Source: Neptunomonas marina
GTDB lineage: Bacteria > Pseudomonadota > Gammaproteobacteria > Pseudomonadales > Balneatricaceae
Length of the DNA stretch: 64,000 nucleotides
Direction of reading: 5' to 3'
NCBI RefSeq assembly: GCF_004005935.1
Contig: NZ_SACQ01000002.1
Coordinates: 1 to 64,000 of the forward strand
The notes beneath the pieces were generated by a model. The model made no database searches. It saw only the letters and a list, made by a program, of their open reading frames with translations, and was not told where the DNA came from. The translations under genes and the position numbers were made by a program. Shown here piece by piece: positions 26,291 to 36,656 of the stretch (positions within the stretch are counted from its first letter, which is position 1; every line of letters begins with the position of its first letter).

Positions 26291-29200
26291 TTATATCTGC
26301 CCACCCACACCTTTGAATTTTTCAACAAAAGCGGCAATTTTCTGAAAAACCGTTTGCTTCTGGGTTCGGTACTGTGGGTTCAATGGGCTAAGTTTGGGCA
26401 GCGCCTCATTAAGTGCAGTGCCATTTTCAGAGGCGTACTCACGTTTGAGTGATGACGCAATATAGCGTTTGGCAGCATCGATATTGAGCTTTTCAGAGGC
26501 AATAATGGCATCGGCTTCGCGCTTCTGCTCCGCCTGGGCGAATTTGAAGAAAGCGTCGATAATGCTAGCTTTGTCATTGATCTCATCTAGGTTTGTCTGG
26601 TTAATAAAATCAACCACCAAGCTCTCTTTCGCTCTATTGCCAAGGCTACCGCGGATCATACGGCGGACTTCTTCAATCAAGCCTTCTTTGCTCTTGTTCT
26701 TCTTATTGTGATCAAAAATCAGTTCAAGAATGTAATCGAGGTTGATTTCTTGCGATTTAAGCAAATCAATTTCAAAGACCACATCGTCCCAGTCTACCGA
26801 TGACTTATCTTTGTCCTGACCTTCTTTATCGCGTCGCAACCAGTCGCGGGTATCGTTGTAGGTAGAGCGATAATCTTGAATAGCACGCTCACTTGGCATA
26901 TCGATGGTTTGCATTGCCTCGATGTCAGCGTCATCCAGATAGTACTTTGACTTGAACGCTTCAACAGCTTGTTCATCACTGGTATCTAAGCTTTGCAGTG
27001 CTTTTAATCCAGCAAACTCATCGTAGTTTTGTAAAATATTTTCTGCTTTTAGGTATTCACCAAACAGCTTGGCAAATTCTTTTTTATCTTGTTCTTTTTC
27101 AATATTTTCTGGGTTTGGAAAACGTTCTTGCAGCTCTTTTACGATATCAACAAAACCTCGACGTGCTTGGCCAGTAGCAATATCGTTAAAACCTTCCATG
27201 TATTCTTTGTAGCTCTTCTCCAACACCACGTTTTTGGTGTTTTTGTCACCAAACAAGGTGATGGCGTCAATGGTTGCCTGCTCTAAGTCCCGAAAGGTAA
27301 CAATATTGCCAAAGGTCTTCGTTGCATCATAAATGCGATTGGTGCGAGAAAACGCCTGCATCAAGCCGTGATAGCGCAAATTCTTATCAACAAACAAGGT
27401 GTTAAGCGTAGGCGCATCAAAGCCCGTTAAAAACATCCCCACCACTATGAGCAGATCTATTTCTTGATTCTTCACGCGCTGGGCAAGGTCACGGTAGTAG
27501 TTCTGAAAGCCATTACTGTCCACGCCATAGTTAGATTTAAACATGGCGTTGTAATCATTAATCGCGGCGCTCAAAAACTCTTTTGCGCTGCTGTTCATGC
27601 TACTTACTTCAAAGCTCTCATCTAAAATATCACCAATGGCGTCCTGCTCTTCATTGGCTGCAAATGAGAAGATAGTCGCAATGCGCAGCGGTTTACTTGT
27701 AGGTCCATTTTCGGCCTCGGCCTGCAATGTTTTGAAGGTTTCATAGTAGGCTTTCGCTGCATCAACACTACTTACCGCAAACATGGCGTTAAACCCTTTT
27801 GCACCAGAATAGGCTCGATGCGTTTTCTGGTTAAAATGGCTCAGAATATACTGCGAGATTTCACGAATGCGCATCGGGTGTAAGAACGCTTTCTTGTTCT
27901 CTGCGGCGCTAAGCTTCTTATCATCCTGCTCAGTCTCGATGCGCTTAAATTGCGGACGAACATCGTTATAGTCCACTTTGAACTTGAGTACTTTTTCATC
28001 ACGAATGGCATCAGTGATCACATACGTGTGCAACTGCTGGCCAAACACGCTGCCCGTGGTTTCAGCACCCAAGGCGTTTTCAGGGAAAATTGGCGTACCG
28101 GTAAAACCAAACTGGTAGTACTTTTTGAATTTCTTCTTCAGGTTTTTCTGCGCTTCACCGAACTGGCTTCGATGACACTCATCAAAAATAAAAACCACTT
28201 GCTTGTTGTAGATAGCTAAATCGCTTTCACTTTTTATTAAGTTGTTGAGCTTTTGGATGGTGGTAACAACAATCTTGTTATCGTCTTTATCCAGGTTACT
28301 CTTAAGCCCTGCGGTACTGTCTGAACCGTTCACACTATCAGGTGAGAAGCGCTGATACTCTTTCATCGTCTGATAGTCGAGGTCTTTTCTATCCACCACA
28401 AAAAAGACTTTATCGATACAATCTAAATCGGTGGCCAAACGTGCCGCTTTAAAGCTGGTGAGTGTTTTGCCTGAACCCGTGGTGTGCCAAATGTAGCCAC
28501 CGCTCTCTGGCTTAGCCCAGTCTTTAGCGTTAAACGCGCTCTTTATCTTCCATAAAATGCGCTCAGTGGCCGCAATTTGGTAAGGGCGCATCACCAGTAA
28601 GGTATTGCTGACGTCAAACACAGAGTAACGCAAAATCACTTCAAGCAAGGTCTCTTTCTGGAAAAAAGTCGCCGTAAAGTCTTTTAAATCCTTAATAAGC
28701 GTATTGTCTGACTTCGCCCAGTTCATCGTAAAGTCGAAGCTGTTTTTGTCGCGCTTGGTGGTATTGGCAAAATAGCGCGTGTCGGTGCCATTCGAGATCA
28801 CAAAAAGTTGCAAGAACTTGTACAACGAGTTCTCTGTATTAAAACTTTCTTTGCTGTAGCGATGTATTTGATTAAACGCCTCACGGATCGCCACACCACG
28901 CTTTTTCAGTTCAATTTGCACCAAAGGCAAACCATTGACTAAAATCGTCACATCGTAACGATTGGCATGACTTCCCGTTTGCTCAAACTGCTTAATCACC
29001 TGCACTTTGTTGCGCGCAATGGTTTTCTTGTCGAACAGGTATATATTTTCTATATGGCCATCATCAAAGACAAAATCGAAAATATAGTCACTGTGCACCT
29101 TGCGGGTTTTATCAAGAATATTGTCGCTTGGTGTGTTTAGGTATTGCTCGCAAAAGCGAGCCCACTCGGCATCGGTAAACTCGACCTTATTGAGGGCTTG

Positions 29201-29404
29201 TAGCTGCTTGCGCACATTCGCCAGCATGGCATCGGGCGTGGTTAGTGCCGGTAAATACTCATAGCCCTGGTTGCTTAGGTCCTGAATCAGCTCACGCTCT
29301 AAATCACCCTCGCTCTGGTAGCCCTCAGCAATTTGGTCTTGGCGTGTGTATTTATCTAAAACAATATAATTTTTAGACTCTGCGATTGCTTTGTATTCTG
29401 CCAT
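26291..29404 (-). CDS. hsdR: Type I restriction enzyme subunit R (type IC, HsdR)
   Basis: A 1,037-residue motor-nuclease subunit. By direct count the nuclease motif is D151...E165-x-K167 (in [19 protein letters not shown]), the numbering reported for EcoR124I HsdR, which has nearly the same length. The helicase part has Walker [15 protein letters not shown] and a DECH box ([14 protein letters not shown]). It is the last gene of the hsdM-hsdS-ATPase-hsdR operon, 8 bases after the ATPase gene. Confidence 0.96.
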   Translation of the reverse strand: MAEYKAIAESKNYIVLDKYTRQDQIAEGYQSEGDLERELIQDLSNQGYEYLPALTTPDAMLANVRKQLQALNKVEFTDAEWARFCEQYLNTPSDNILDKTRKVHSDYIFDFVFDDGHIENIYLFDKKTIARNKVQVIKQFEQTGSHANRYDVTILVNGLPLVQIELKKRGVAIREAFNQIHRYSKESFNTENSLYKFLQLFVISNGTDTRYFANTTKRDKNSFDFTMNWAKSDNTLIKDLKDFTATFFQKETLLEVILRYSVFDVSNTLLVMRPYQIAATERILWKIKSAFNAKDWAKPESGGYIWHTTGSGKTLTSFKAARLATDLDCIDKVFFVVDRKDLDYQTMKEYQRFSPDSVNGSDSTAGLKSNLDKDDNKIVVTTIQKLNNLIKSESDLAIYNKQVVFIFDECHRSQFGEAQKNLKKKFKKYYQFGFTGTPIFPENALGAETTGSVFGQQLHTYVITDAIRDEKVLKFKVDYNDVRPQFKRIETEQDDKKLSAAENKKAFLHPMRIREISQYILSHFNQKTHRAYSGAKGFNAMFAVSSVDAAKAYYETFKTLQAEAENGPTSKPLRIATIFSFAANEEQDAIGDILDESFEVSSMNSSAKEFLSAAINDYNAMFKSNYGVDSNGFQNYYRDLAQRVKNQEIDLLIVVGMFLTGFDAPTLNTLFVDKNLRYHGLMQAFSRTNRIYDATKTFGNIVTFRDLEQATIDAITLFGDKNTKNVVLEKSYKEYMEGFNDIATGQARRGFVDIVKELQERFPNPENIEKEQDKKEFAKLFGEYLKAENILQNYDEFAGLKALQSLDTSDEQAVEAFKSKYYLDDADIEAMQTIDMPSERAIQDYRSTYNDTRDWLRRDKEGQDKDKSSVDWDDVVFEIDLLKSQEINLDYILELIFDHNKKNKSKEGLIEEVRRMIRGSLGNRAKESLVVDFINQTNLDEINDKASIIDAFFKFAQAEQKREADAIIASEKLNIDAAKRYIASSLKREYASENGTALNEALPKLSPLNPQYRTQKQTVFQKIAAFVEKFKGVGGQI

Positions 29405-29412
29405 ATCTATTC

Positions 29413-30609
29413 CTAAGCCTGTGTCCCTTGTGGAGCGCGCATCCCTTTATAAATATTGTCTATCTCTTTCACTAGAAACTTAAAGACGCGCTTATGATCT
29501 TCTTCGACTTCGGCCACTTCATGGCCTGCGTGTTTTGCATGATTATATAAATTAATCACCCGTGCATAGGGGTTTACTTGCCCGTTAGCCCTATTACCTT
29601 TGACACCGGGCAATAGCTCACCCCACTCTTCGCACCCCAAAAACGTAGAGGTTTTTTCGAGCACATTTCGTAAAAAATTAAAGTGGTATTTGTGGATATC
29701 GCCTGAGTCTGCCGCTTTCATTAACTCATTCTTTAAATGCAGGTGATACGAGAAGGGCGAATCATTTTCTTGCTCAATCAGGTCATGCTTGCCATCATCG
29801 AGCTTGCGCAAAACGAACTTGGGTGCTCGATTAAACTCGTTATGCAAAACATTATAAAAAAGCGGATTATGAGTGGTGATGATGAATTTAAGACCAGAAA
29901 TAGCGAAATCACTCGACTTAATTAAACGAGCTAAATCAACAGCCAACTCTATTAGATGGTTGTCATCTAACGAGCTCACTGGGTCATCAATAAACACATA
30001 CTTTAATTGATTAAACTGGTCAGTTTCGCGGCCAGCATCTTCAGGTACATTTAAGATGCTAATCACTTGTTCGAGCAATGAGTAAAAAATACTCCAAATA
30101 AAGTTACTTTCTTCACCCTTTGATATTTTAATTTTTCTATCCGGCTCGTCATCGCCACCTTGATGTGAAAACGTCACCTCAGAAAAGGCTTTGACGGTAA
30201 CATCTTTACCGTCTTTGTCTTTAGCCGTGTATTGCGGATTAAAACGTGGTGTTAGTTTATCGTTGGCATAACGCTGGAACGTGCTGATCACGTTCATGTC
30301 TTGCCCTTGCTCTTGCAAAATCCAATCGGTAAATGTATTGGGTTGGATTTTTAGCTTCGGCTCTGCATCCGCATATAAATCGTTATCCCAGTAAAACAAG
30401 TCTTCCGTAAACGCGTTGTAATACAAAATCTTGTGGCGCGACAATGGCTCTTGCTCTGCACCATCAAGTCCATCTTCCTTTGGCGCGATGATCTGTTTAA
30501 ATTCACGCGACAAACGTGTTTTACCTGTGCCATTAAAGGCATAGATCAACTGCACCTTGTTTTGGCGTGCTTTTAGCTGTTCTGCTATTTCCGTTAGCGT
30601 TTTACTCAT
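29413..30609 (-). CDS. PrrC/RloA-like ATPase, putative anticodon nuclease
   Basis: A 398-residue protein with Walker [19 protein letters not shown] (residues about 20-37) and an ABC-type Walker [19 protein letters not shown] (about 210-227), as in the AAA_13/PrrC family. The C-terminus has [14 protein letters not shown] and, about 40 residues on, [11 protein letters not shown], resembling the R-x3-E...H pattern of PrrC anticodon nucleases. Length (PrrC is 396) and position between hsdS and hsdR match the E. coli prr locus. It could instead be an RloA-type ATPase without nuclease activity. It starts at the hsdS stop. Confidence 0.72.
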   Translation of the reverse strand: MSKTLTEIAEQLKARQNKVQLIYAFNGTGKTRLSREFKQIIAPKEDGLDGAEQEPLSRHKILYYNAFTEDLFYWDNDLYADAEPKLKIQPNTFTDWILQEQGQDMNVISTFQRYANDKLTPRFNPQYTAKDKDGKDVTVKAFSEVTFSHQGGDDEPDRKIKISKGEESNFIWSIFYSLLEQVISILNVPEDAGRETDQFNQLKYVFIDDPVSSLDDNHLIELAVDLARLIKSSDFAISGLKFIITTHNPLFYNVLHNEFNRAPKFVLRKLDDGKHDLIEQENDSPFSYHLHLKNELMKAADSGDIHKYHFNFLRNVLEKTSTFLGCEEWGELLPGVKGNRANGQVNPYARVINLYNHAKHAGHEVAEVEEDHKRVFKFLVKEIDNIYKGMRAPQGTQA

Positions 30610-31823
30610 TAAGCTGCCTCTTCAGATTTCGGGAAGCTTAATAACAGCTCACGATAATACTCGTATTGCTTTTGGCGTAACTCGATTTCGCGGGGCAGAC
30701 CTTCTTTAATAGAACAGGCCAAGGAGTCAAATTTATCTAAGATAGCCACAATGCGTTCTTTTTCTTTTGGAGCTGGATTTGGAATTTTGATACTTCCTAA
30801 GTTCTTCTTATTCAACTTGGGCTGCGCTGCGCCAGAAATGTAAGGAGTTAAGTCGATACTATTCAGATAGTATTCAACGTACTTTCTCTCCGCATAAGTT
30901 TCAAATTTGAGCACGTGAGCATGATTATTTACCCATGTTTTACCACTAATACTAAATGCTATAGGAGTATTACGGGCTAATAGATTTGCGCCATCCTCAG
31001 AGACTAATAAGTAATCACCATCAAATATGTAATCCTTAACATAATCGACAATACCAGATGCGCCGTAGTATGGAATATCTCCAGCTTCTCTCAGCCCACT
31101 GGTAATTGGTTTGCGCTTTGAGTCTAGATTTTCTGCAAGATCACCTAACGTCTTCCACTCAACTTCGCCATCTTCAAAACCCAACAACTGGTCGCGGTAG
31201 TAGTTGTATTGTTTTTTACGTAGGTTAAGCTCGGCGGTCAGCTCGGCGGTCAGCTCGGCGGTCATGGCGGTAAATGCGTCCAGAACTCGCACTATTTCAG
31301 CTTGTACTGCCAGCGATTTTTCTGGGTTATCTGGGCATGGGATTGGGATTTCAATTTTGGCCATTAGTGCATTTGAACTAAGGTTTGGCTGTGCGCCGCC
31401 ACCCGCAATCACATAAATCTGCTCAACCTTTGAAAGAAGATAGTGATACAAGTATCTATTGTTAAGGATTTTTGGCTTGGGTAAAAACTTACCTACTCGT
31501 TGATTCAGGTACGCGGGGCTTTCGTGAGCGTAAAAACCAATTTTCCCTGTAGTAGCACCAGACATCGCAATTAAAATATCGCCTTTGCTAATCTCATAGG
31601 AAGCTGTATTTTCCTTATAGTCAGACGGATCAAAATACTTAACATCGTCTAGGGATATGTTTTTCCCATCCACATTAGTAATTCTAATTATCGGTAAACC
31701 AGCTTCTTTAAATAAGCTACTCTTAAACGCGAACCCGTTCTTGAAGTCGCATACTTCTCCTAGCGCCTTCCACTCGACCTCAACTCCATCAAGCAGTTTC
31801 TCTAAATAGTTCAATTGACTCAT
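30609..31823 (-). CDS. hsdS: Type I specificity subunit S (type IC, HsdS)
   Basis: A 404-residue subunit with two target recognition domains that define a bipartite DNA site. The central conserved region carries [12 protein letters not shown] followed by [16 protein letters not shown] matching conserved region is near the C-terminus ([16 protein letters not shown]). Three TAEL copies are as in EcoR124II (EcoR124I has two), where copy number sets the spacer length of the target. It overlaps hsdM by 4 bases. Confidence 0.95.
   Translation of the reverse strand: MSQLNYLEKLLDGVEVEWKALGEVCDFKNGFAFKSSLFKEAGLPIIRITNVDGKNISLDDVKYFDPSDYKENTASYEISKGDILIAMSGATTGKIGFYAHESPAYLNQRVGKFLPKPKILNNRYLYHYLLSKVEQIYVIAGGGAQPNLSSNALMAKIEIPIPCPDNPEKSLAVQAEIVRVLDAFTAMTAELTAELTAELNLRKKQYNYYRDQLLGFEDGEVEWKTLGDLAENLDSKRKPITSGLREAGDIPYYGASGIVDYVKDYIFDGDYLLVSEDGANLLARNTPIAFSISGKTWVNNHAHVLKFETYAERKYVEYYLNSIDLTPYISGAAQPKLNKKNLGSIKIPNPAPKEKERIVAILDKFDSLACSIKEGLPREIELRQKQYEYYRELLLSFPKSEEAA
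31228..31263 (-). repeat. Three 12-bp tandem repeats in hsdS (TAEL linker)
   Basis: The unit AGCTCGGCGGTC on the plus strand occurs at 31228-31239, 31240-31251 and 31252-31263. On the coding strand each unit encodes one TAEL. Copy-number change by slippage would keep the reading frame and alter the spacing between the two recognition domains. Confidence 0.92.
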
Positions 31824-33385
31824 GCCTCAAGCTCCTCACCTTCTATCTCTGCCACAATGGCATCAATATCACTGCGAAGCGCATCAATTTTAGCAACGGT
31901 AGTTTTAAGTTCGGCATTAAGCTCTGCAATATCTACTAACTCACGGTTGTCTTTCGCTTCTACATAGCTGCTTACCGAAAGGTTGTAGCTATTGCCTGCT
32001 ATGACGTCCAAATCAACGGATTTGGCAAAGTGCTCCACGTCCTCTTTGCTGGCAAACACGTTCATGATGTCTTCGATGTGCTGATTGGTGATTACGTTGG
32101 TATTGGTTTCCTTTTTAAAGTACGCCTCGCCGCTGGCGTCAATAAACTGCGTGGTGGTGTCGGTTTTGTGTTTGGACAGTACCAAGATATTCACGGCAAT
32201 GGTGGTGCCAAAGAACAGGTTTGGTGCCAGTGAAATCACGGTTTCGACATAGTTGTTATCAACCAGATATTGACGAATTTTTTGCTCAGCACCACCACGG
32301 TAAAAAATACCAGGGAAGCAAACAATCGCTGCACGGCCTTTGCTTGATAGGTAACTTAGTGCATGTAATACAAAAGCAAAGTCTGCTTTTGATTTTGGGG
32401 CGAGTACACCTGCGGGCGCAAAGCGGTCGTCGTTGATTAGGGTGGGGTCGTCGCTACCAATCCATTTCACCGAATAAGGGGGGTTAGAGACAATGGCATC
32501 AAACGGCTTGTCATCCAAAAAATGTGGCTCTGTTAAGGTATCACCCAACTGAATATTAAACTTGTCGTAGTTAATGTTGTGCAAAAACATATTCATACGC
32601 GCTAAGTTGTAAGTGGTGTGGTTGAGCTCTTGGCCAAAAAAACCATCTTCAATGATATGCGCATCAAAGTGCTTTTTAGCTTGTAAAAGCAACGAGCCCG
32701 AACCCGCCGCAGGGTCATAGATTTTATTGACGCTGGTTTGGCCGTGCATGGCCAGCTGTGCGATCAATTTTGAAACGTGCTGAGGGGTGAAAAATTCGCC
32801 ACCGGATTTACCCGCATTGGCGGCATAGTTTGAAATCAGGAATTCGTAGGCATCCCCAAACAAGTCTATTTGGTTGTCTTCAAACTCACCGAAAGAAAGC
32901 TCAGACACTCGTTTTAATACCTTTGCTAAACGATCGTTTTTTGCAGTAACCGTATTACCTAAACGATTGCTGGTGGTATCAAAATCCGCAAACAAGCCTT
33001 TGATGTCTTTTTCTGAATCATAGCCATTGGCTGAGTTTTCGATTGCCGCAAAAATTGCTGCCAAATCCGTATTTAAATTTTCGTTTTTGAGTGCATTAGC
33101 CGCCACATTGCTGAACAACTGGCTAGGAAGGATAAAATATCCTTTAGTGCGAACTGCATCATCTTTAGCAGCCAGAATGTTTTCATCATCGTCAGACATG
33201 GCAGCATAATTAACGCTCTCATCACCGCCAGTAATGTAAAGCTCAAAGTTCTCACTGATAAAACGATAGAACAAAGTACCCAACACGTACTGCTTGAAGT
33301 CCCAACCATCAACTGAACCTCGCACATCATTAGCAATAGCCCATATTTGTCGTTGAAGCTCAGCACGTTGTTGTAAACTTGTCAT
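31820..33385 (-). CDS. hsdM: Type I DNA methyltransferase subunit M (type IC, HsdM)
   Basis: A 521-residue N6-adenine methyltransferase subunit. An N-terminal HsdM_N domain is followed by the SAM-binding motif [15 protein letters not shown] (about residue 215) and the catalytic motif [13 protein letters not shown] (NPPY, about residue 290). EcoR124I HsdM is 520 residues. It is the first gene of the hsd operon, 69 bases after the WYL regulator gene. Confidence 0.96.
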   Translation of the reverse strand: MTSLQQRAELQRQIWAIANDVRGSVDGWDFKQYVLGTLFYRFISENFELYITGGDESVNYAAMSDDDENILAAKDDAVRTKGYFILPSQLFSNVAANALKNENLNTDLAAIFAAIENSANGYDSEKDIKGLFADFDTTSNRLGNTVTAKNDRLAKVLKRVSELSFGEFEDNQIDLFGDAYEFLISNYAANAGKSGGEFFTPQHVSKLIAQLAMHGQTSVNKIYDPAAGSGSLLLQAKKHFDAHIIEDGFFGQELNHTTYNLARMNMFLHNINYDKFNIQLGDTLTEPHFLDDKPFDAIVSNPPYSVKWIGSDDPTLINDDRFAPAGVLAPKSKADFAFVLHALSYLSSKGRAAIVCFPGIFYRGGAEQKIRQYLVDNNYVETVISLAPNLFFGTTIAVNILVLSKHKTDTTTQFIDASGEAYFKKETNTNVITNQHIEDIMNVFASKEDVEHFAKSVDLDVIAGNSYNLSVSSYVEAKDNRELVDIAELNAELKTTVAKIDALRSDIDAIVAEIEGEELEA

Positions 33386-33454
33386 TTGTTAATTCCTGCT
33401 TTTAATTCGTCATAATTCGTTTATGGGTTACGCAATGTTCACTGTCGTCGAACA

Positions 33455-34408
33455 TCATTCGTTAAACCCTGGAGCTAAATTCAAATTTCCGACCCCGTAG
33501 AGTGTCGGAGTATTCTTTAACCAAAGTTGGTATTCAGTGCCTTCAAGGCTGTGTGCTTTGGAACAATCCACATGCCATTGCCGTAGCAAATACCCAGCGG
33601 TTGCTGCTCTAATCTCAACCTTTAGAACGCCACCCGTCATGCCATAGTCCAGCTCTATCGCTTCGCTGTGCTCTATGCGTGGGTGCGGCACTAACTCCAG
33701 CTCTACAAATCTGTTCCATTGCCGGTCTTGGGTTTCAAGTTCAGCTTCAGATAACCTTGAGTCTTCAATCACAACCGCTGCTTTAATTCGGGTCAGTACA
33801 AAGTCTCTGAACTCACAGTGCTTGCGGTCAAAACCACGAACATGCCAACGCAGGCCATTATCCACCAGCGTATGCGGCACGATTTCACGCGTTGTTTCAC
33901 CGCTCGATAACGACACATAGGTGATACGCAAGGCTTTGCCTTTGTGGATGGCCTCGGTGACCTTTGCCACTATAGATAGGCTTGGCTTGTTAAGGTGATA
34001 AGGCGCTTCACAAGCCAGAGGTGGCTTTACCTTTCCAGTGAAGCCATCTCCATAACCTTGGCTGATGGTTGCCAGTGTTCTCACAACGTCATAGTCGAAC
34101 AGGGGTTCAAATGCTTCACCACGTTTATGCAATTTGAGCTTTTGATCATACTCAATGTTGCCTGGTGCAAGCTCTCTGTACATTGTGAAGTCTTTCGTTG
34201 CTTGTGCGGCGGCTATACTGAAGCGATCGACTAAATCCGCCCGTACCGCTTCGCCCTTAAACAATAAGGTGAAATCGATGTGGGCAATACGATCCCTGGT
34301 TGCTTGTGGCAACTGCGCTATCTGCGAAAGCCTATCTGGCTTTCCTTTCGCACTTTCTTTAGCGAGTAAACTCGCTGCTACCGTTTGTTTCAGAGCATCA
34401 TTTGTCAT
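33455..34408 (-). CDS. WYL-domain transcriptional regulator of the defence island
   Basis: A 317-residue protein with a predicted N-terminal winged helix (residues about 20-80), a WYL domain (about 130-200; KALRITYVSLSSGETTREIVPHTLVDNGLRWHVRGFD) and a C-terminal WCX-like part. This architecture is that of BrxR/CapW-type repressors that control phage-defence operons. It lies upstream of hsdM on the same strand with twin palindromes 170-200 bases upstream of its start. It probably represses its own and the downstream genes; the ligand is unknown. Confidence 0.85.
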   Translation of the reverse strand: MTNDALKQTVAASLLAKESAKGKPDRLSQIAQLPQATRDRIAHIDFTLLFKGEAVRADLVDRFSIAAAQATKDFTMYRELAPGNIEYDQKLKLHKRGEAFEPLFDYDVVRTLATISQGYGDGFTGKVKPPLACEAPYHLNKPSLSIVAKVTEAIHKGKALRITYVSLSSGETTREIVPHTLVDNGLRWHVRGFDRKHCEFRDFVLTRIKAAVVIEDSRLSEAELETQDRQWNRFVELELVPHPRIEHSEAIELDYGMTGGVLKVEIRAATAGYLLRQWHVDCSKAHSLEGTEYQLWLKNTPTLYGVGNLNLAPGFNE

Positions 34409-34725
34409 GCGTCTTGTTTATCCAATTCAACCAGATTCTTAAGACTCTGTTTATCAAGTAACGACCGACATCGCGTAATCACATTGAAAAGCATCACTCA
34501 ATGCTGCTCTTCATCCGCAATGACTTAGCAATCTCTACCGGTTGAAGCTGGACAGATGGCCATAAAACACTGAATAGGCTTCAACCTAATTAATTTTATT
34601 AGGTATCATCCTATCACAAATTGTTTTGTAGGGAAGACTAAGCGGCAACTTTTTGATCTGGATTGCAATTGCCGCTCAGGTATGGGCGTGAAGACCTTGT
34701 TTGGTGCCATCGATGATAGCCACTA
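34409..34725 (-). promoter_or_regulatory. Promoter/operator region of the WYL-hsd operon
   Basis: 317 bases with no gene. Two copies of TAGG-N6-CCTA lie at 34575-34588 and 34600-34613, with centres 25 bases apart. Between them is an overlapping palindrome (CCTAAT at 34585-34590 with ATTAGG at 34598-34603). This looks like a paired dimer site for the adjacent WYL regulator. A separate stem, AGCGGCAA (34641-34648) with TTGCCGCT (34669-34676), is near the end of the 99-codon gene to the right and may end its transcript. Confidence 0.62.
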
Positions 34726-35025
34726 TCAATGCGCTACCCGAACCAGTGGCACCACGATGTTACCGCGATGAGATACCCCTTTGTCCGACCCTGTAGACAT
34801 AAGGGCTCGTTGCTCACTCTCCCGAATGCGCCTGGCAACTTCTGCCTGGGCTGGAAGCAATGGCAGCATCCCTTCAGCAATCGCGTCCGGTGCAGACTCT
34901 TGGCCACAGGACATTAAGTGCTTCCATGGATCTTTAAGAAAGCGCTCGAACGTGATGCCAAATTCAATGATGCGGGCAGAGACGAAGATTTCGCCCCAGT
35001 ATTCAATGTAGGTGTCTTGGTACAT
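34726..35025 (-). CDS. Small conserved ICE protein of unknown function
   Basis: A 99-residue soluble protein that starts MYQDTYIEYWGEIFVSARI. ATG at 35025 has AGAGGA about 8 bases upstream. I recognise no domain. It follows the exonuclease gene with 87 bases between, on the same strand, and similar small genes accompany the exonuclease in SXT-type elements. A stem-loop lies 50 bases after its stop. Confidence 0.65.
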   Translation of the reverse strand: MYQDTYIEYWGEIFVSARIIEFGITFERFLKDPWKHLMSCGQESAPDAIAEGMLPLLPAQAEVARRIRESEQRALMSTGSDKGVSHRGNIVVPLVRVAH

Positions 35026-35112
35026 GGAAAGATTCCTCTTGTTGGTTAAACCATGAGTTCACTTTCCATTTTCCAGAGGTTTTCAAATATGCAAGGCTTA
35101 CCTTATAGAGAG

Positions 35113-36018
35113 CTACAAAGCTTTAAATCGATTGCGGGCATCTTTGTAGTCATAGTGGGCATGTTCTGAGCCACGATGGTACAAATCATCCAGGTAAGTT
35201 TGTTCCTGCGGCAACTCGTCTTCGCTGATTTCGCGCCACCAATGTTTGTTGGCACCTTTAACACCGTCATGCCAGCGGTAACCACGCTCTTTTAAATAGT
35301 CCTTTACGTCAAACGGCGCACCAAACGCACGAACTAACACAGTTCGCCTGTCTGCTTCAGACAACAAGTTTGCAACGGACTCGGGCAACAAATGAAACAA
35401 CCAGGCCATCGCCAAACAATCGGTTGCAGCTCGGTGTCCTTCATAGAACCAACCTAAGCGAAGCAGCAGGTACTCAAGCTTTCGACTTTCAAAACCCAGC
35501 GCCTTCCAATCTATGCCACTGGCTGAACAGGCCCAAGATAGATGGCCTAATGCGGCAAACCGCTTTTCAAAGAAAGGACGATCAAACTGTGCATTGTGCG
35601 CAACCACCAGCGGATCATCGGATAACCAACTCGCAACCATTGCATCATCAATGCGCTGGCCTTGCACCATATCATCGGTGATACCGGTTAACTCGGTAAT
35701 CAGTTCGGGGATTGGCTTGCCGGGATCTTCATACAGGCTGATCACATCAACAATCGACACAATTCGCTTAGCCGATGGGCTGTAAAGCACCTTAACCATA
35801 CCAAGCTCAATAATGGACTCGTCATCGGCAGACAGTCCGGTTGTCTCTGTATCGAGCAGCACCATTGGCTGTTCATCACCGACCACAGGAGAGAGTTCAA
35901 GTGGCCAAGACTGCGGCTCACGCGTTAAAGGAATCCGTTCCAGCAATCTAAAATCTTCTGGTCTTTCTGGGATATCCGCGATGCGCTCTAGCGGAAATGG
36001 CGCTGGGGCTCTTGTCAT
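35113..36018 (-). CDS. DnaQ-like 3'-5' exonuclease
   Basis: A 301-residue DEDDh exonuclease. Exo I is VLLDTETTGLSADDESIIELG (D-x-E near residue 56), Exo II is DDPLVVAHNAQFDRPFF (about 130-146), and Exo III is HRAATDCLAMAWLFHLL (H-x4-D, about 195). Proteins of this kind trim 3' ends in repair or proofreading. It lies between the defence island and rumAB. GAAGAGGAA precedes the ATG by about 8 bases. Confidence 0.9.
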   Translation of the reverse strand: MTRAPAPFPLERIADIPERPEDFRLLERIPLTREPQSWPLELSPVVGDEQPMVLLDTETTGLSADDESIIELGMVKVLYSPSAKRIVSIVDVISLYEDPGKPIPELITELTGITDDMVQGQRIDDAMVASWLSDDPLVVAHNAQFDRPFFEKRFAALGHLSWACSASGIDWKALGFESRKLEYLLLRLGWFYEGHRAATDCLAMAWLFHLLPESVANLLSEADRRTVLVRAFGAPFDVKDYLKERGYRWHDGVKGANKHWWREISEDELPQEQTYLDDLYHRGSEHAHYDYKDARNRFKAL

Positions 36019-36656
36019 TGATGGTTCCTCTTCAATTCTATTGTTCGCTTTGGGTTATTTCACTGTGCCACAGGTTTTTCAAAATGCACCTTGGATACCT
36101 CAGCGTTTTTTAATCTTTCTACTGGGTGAACCCATGTATGAAGGCTTTGGCTAAGCCTTTCAGAAAGCCTTTGCCAAACCGTTTAGGTAACCCTTACCGA
36201 TACCCTTTACGTATGGCTTAGCCAACCCCTTTTCAAACGGTTGAAAAAGGCTTTAACTGAGTTCGACTGAGCATTTTAATGATGCTCCTGACTTCGCTTT
36301 AAGCCAGTAAATTCAATACGAAGCAGAATTTTACTAACTGTTTTTAAACCCTTTGCGAAGGGTTCAACAAGCCTTGTCTGACGGTTACTTGACCCATGCG
36401 TTAACCAGTAGCAGTAACAGGATCAGTAACAGAAACAAGAGCAGTAGGCAGAAGCAGTATTGTCCAAGCCTTGCAGGCTTTGACGAGGGCGAGCAATCCC
36501 CACATCAAGCTTTTCAACACAAGAAATAAATCACTCACGACACAACGTCTTACTCGAACAACTACAGTTTTACCTACAATTTTACTTGTAGAAATCAGCA
36601 TAGCATTAGATACTGTATAAACAAACAGTATCAATTGTAATTTTTCGAGGTTCGTC
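36019..36656. other. Structured intergenic region between exonuclease and umuD-like gene
   Basis: About 640 bases with no credible gene. At 36141-36250 there are nested inverted repeats: TGGCTAAGCC (36148-36157) with GGCTTAGCCA (36215-36224), AACCGTTT (36177-36184) with AAACGGTT (36235-36242), GGTAA/TTACC inside them, and several AAGCCTTT copies. At 36406-36460 CAGTA recurs five times at irregular spacing. The right end holds the SOS box of umuD. Role of the repeats is unknown. Confidence 0.5.
36611..36630 (+). promoter_or_regulatory. LexA (SOS) box upstream of the umuD-like gene
   Basis: TACTGTATAAACAAACAGTA matches the gammaproteobacterial SOS box (CTGT-N8-ACAG inside TACTGTATATATATACAGTA). 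It lies 26 bases before the umuD-like start codon, where a bound LexA would block transcription. Confidence 0.9.

Noticed and set aside
36406-36460. CAGTA repeats considered as a CRISPR array or iterons
   Set aside because: The repeats are only 5 bases, unevenly spaced and without unique spacers, so not CRISPR. Too short to be called iterons.
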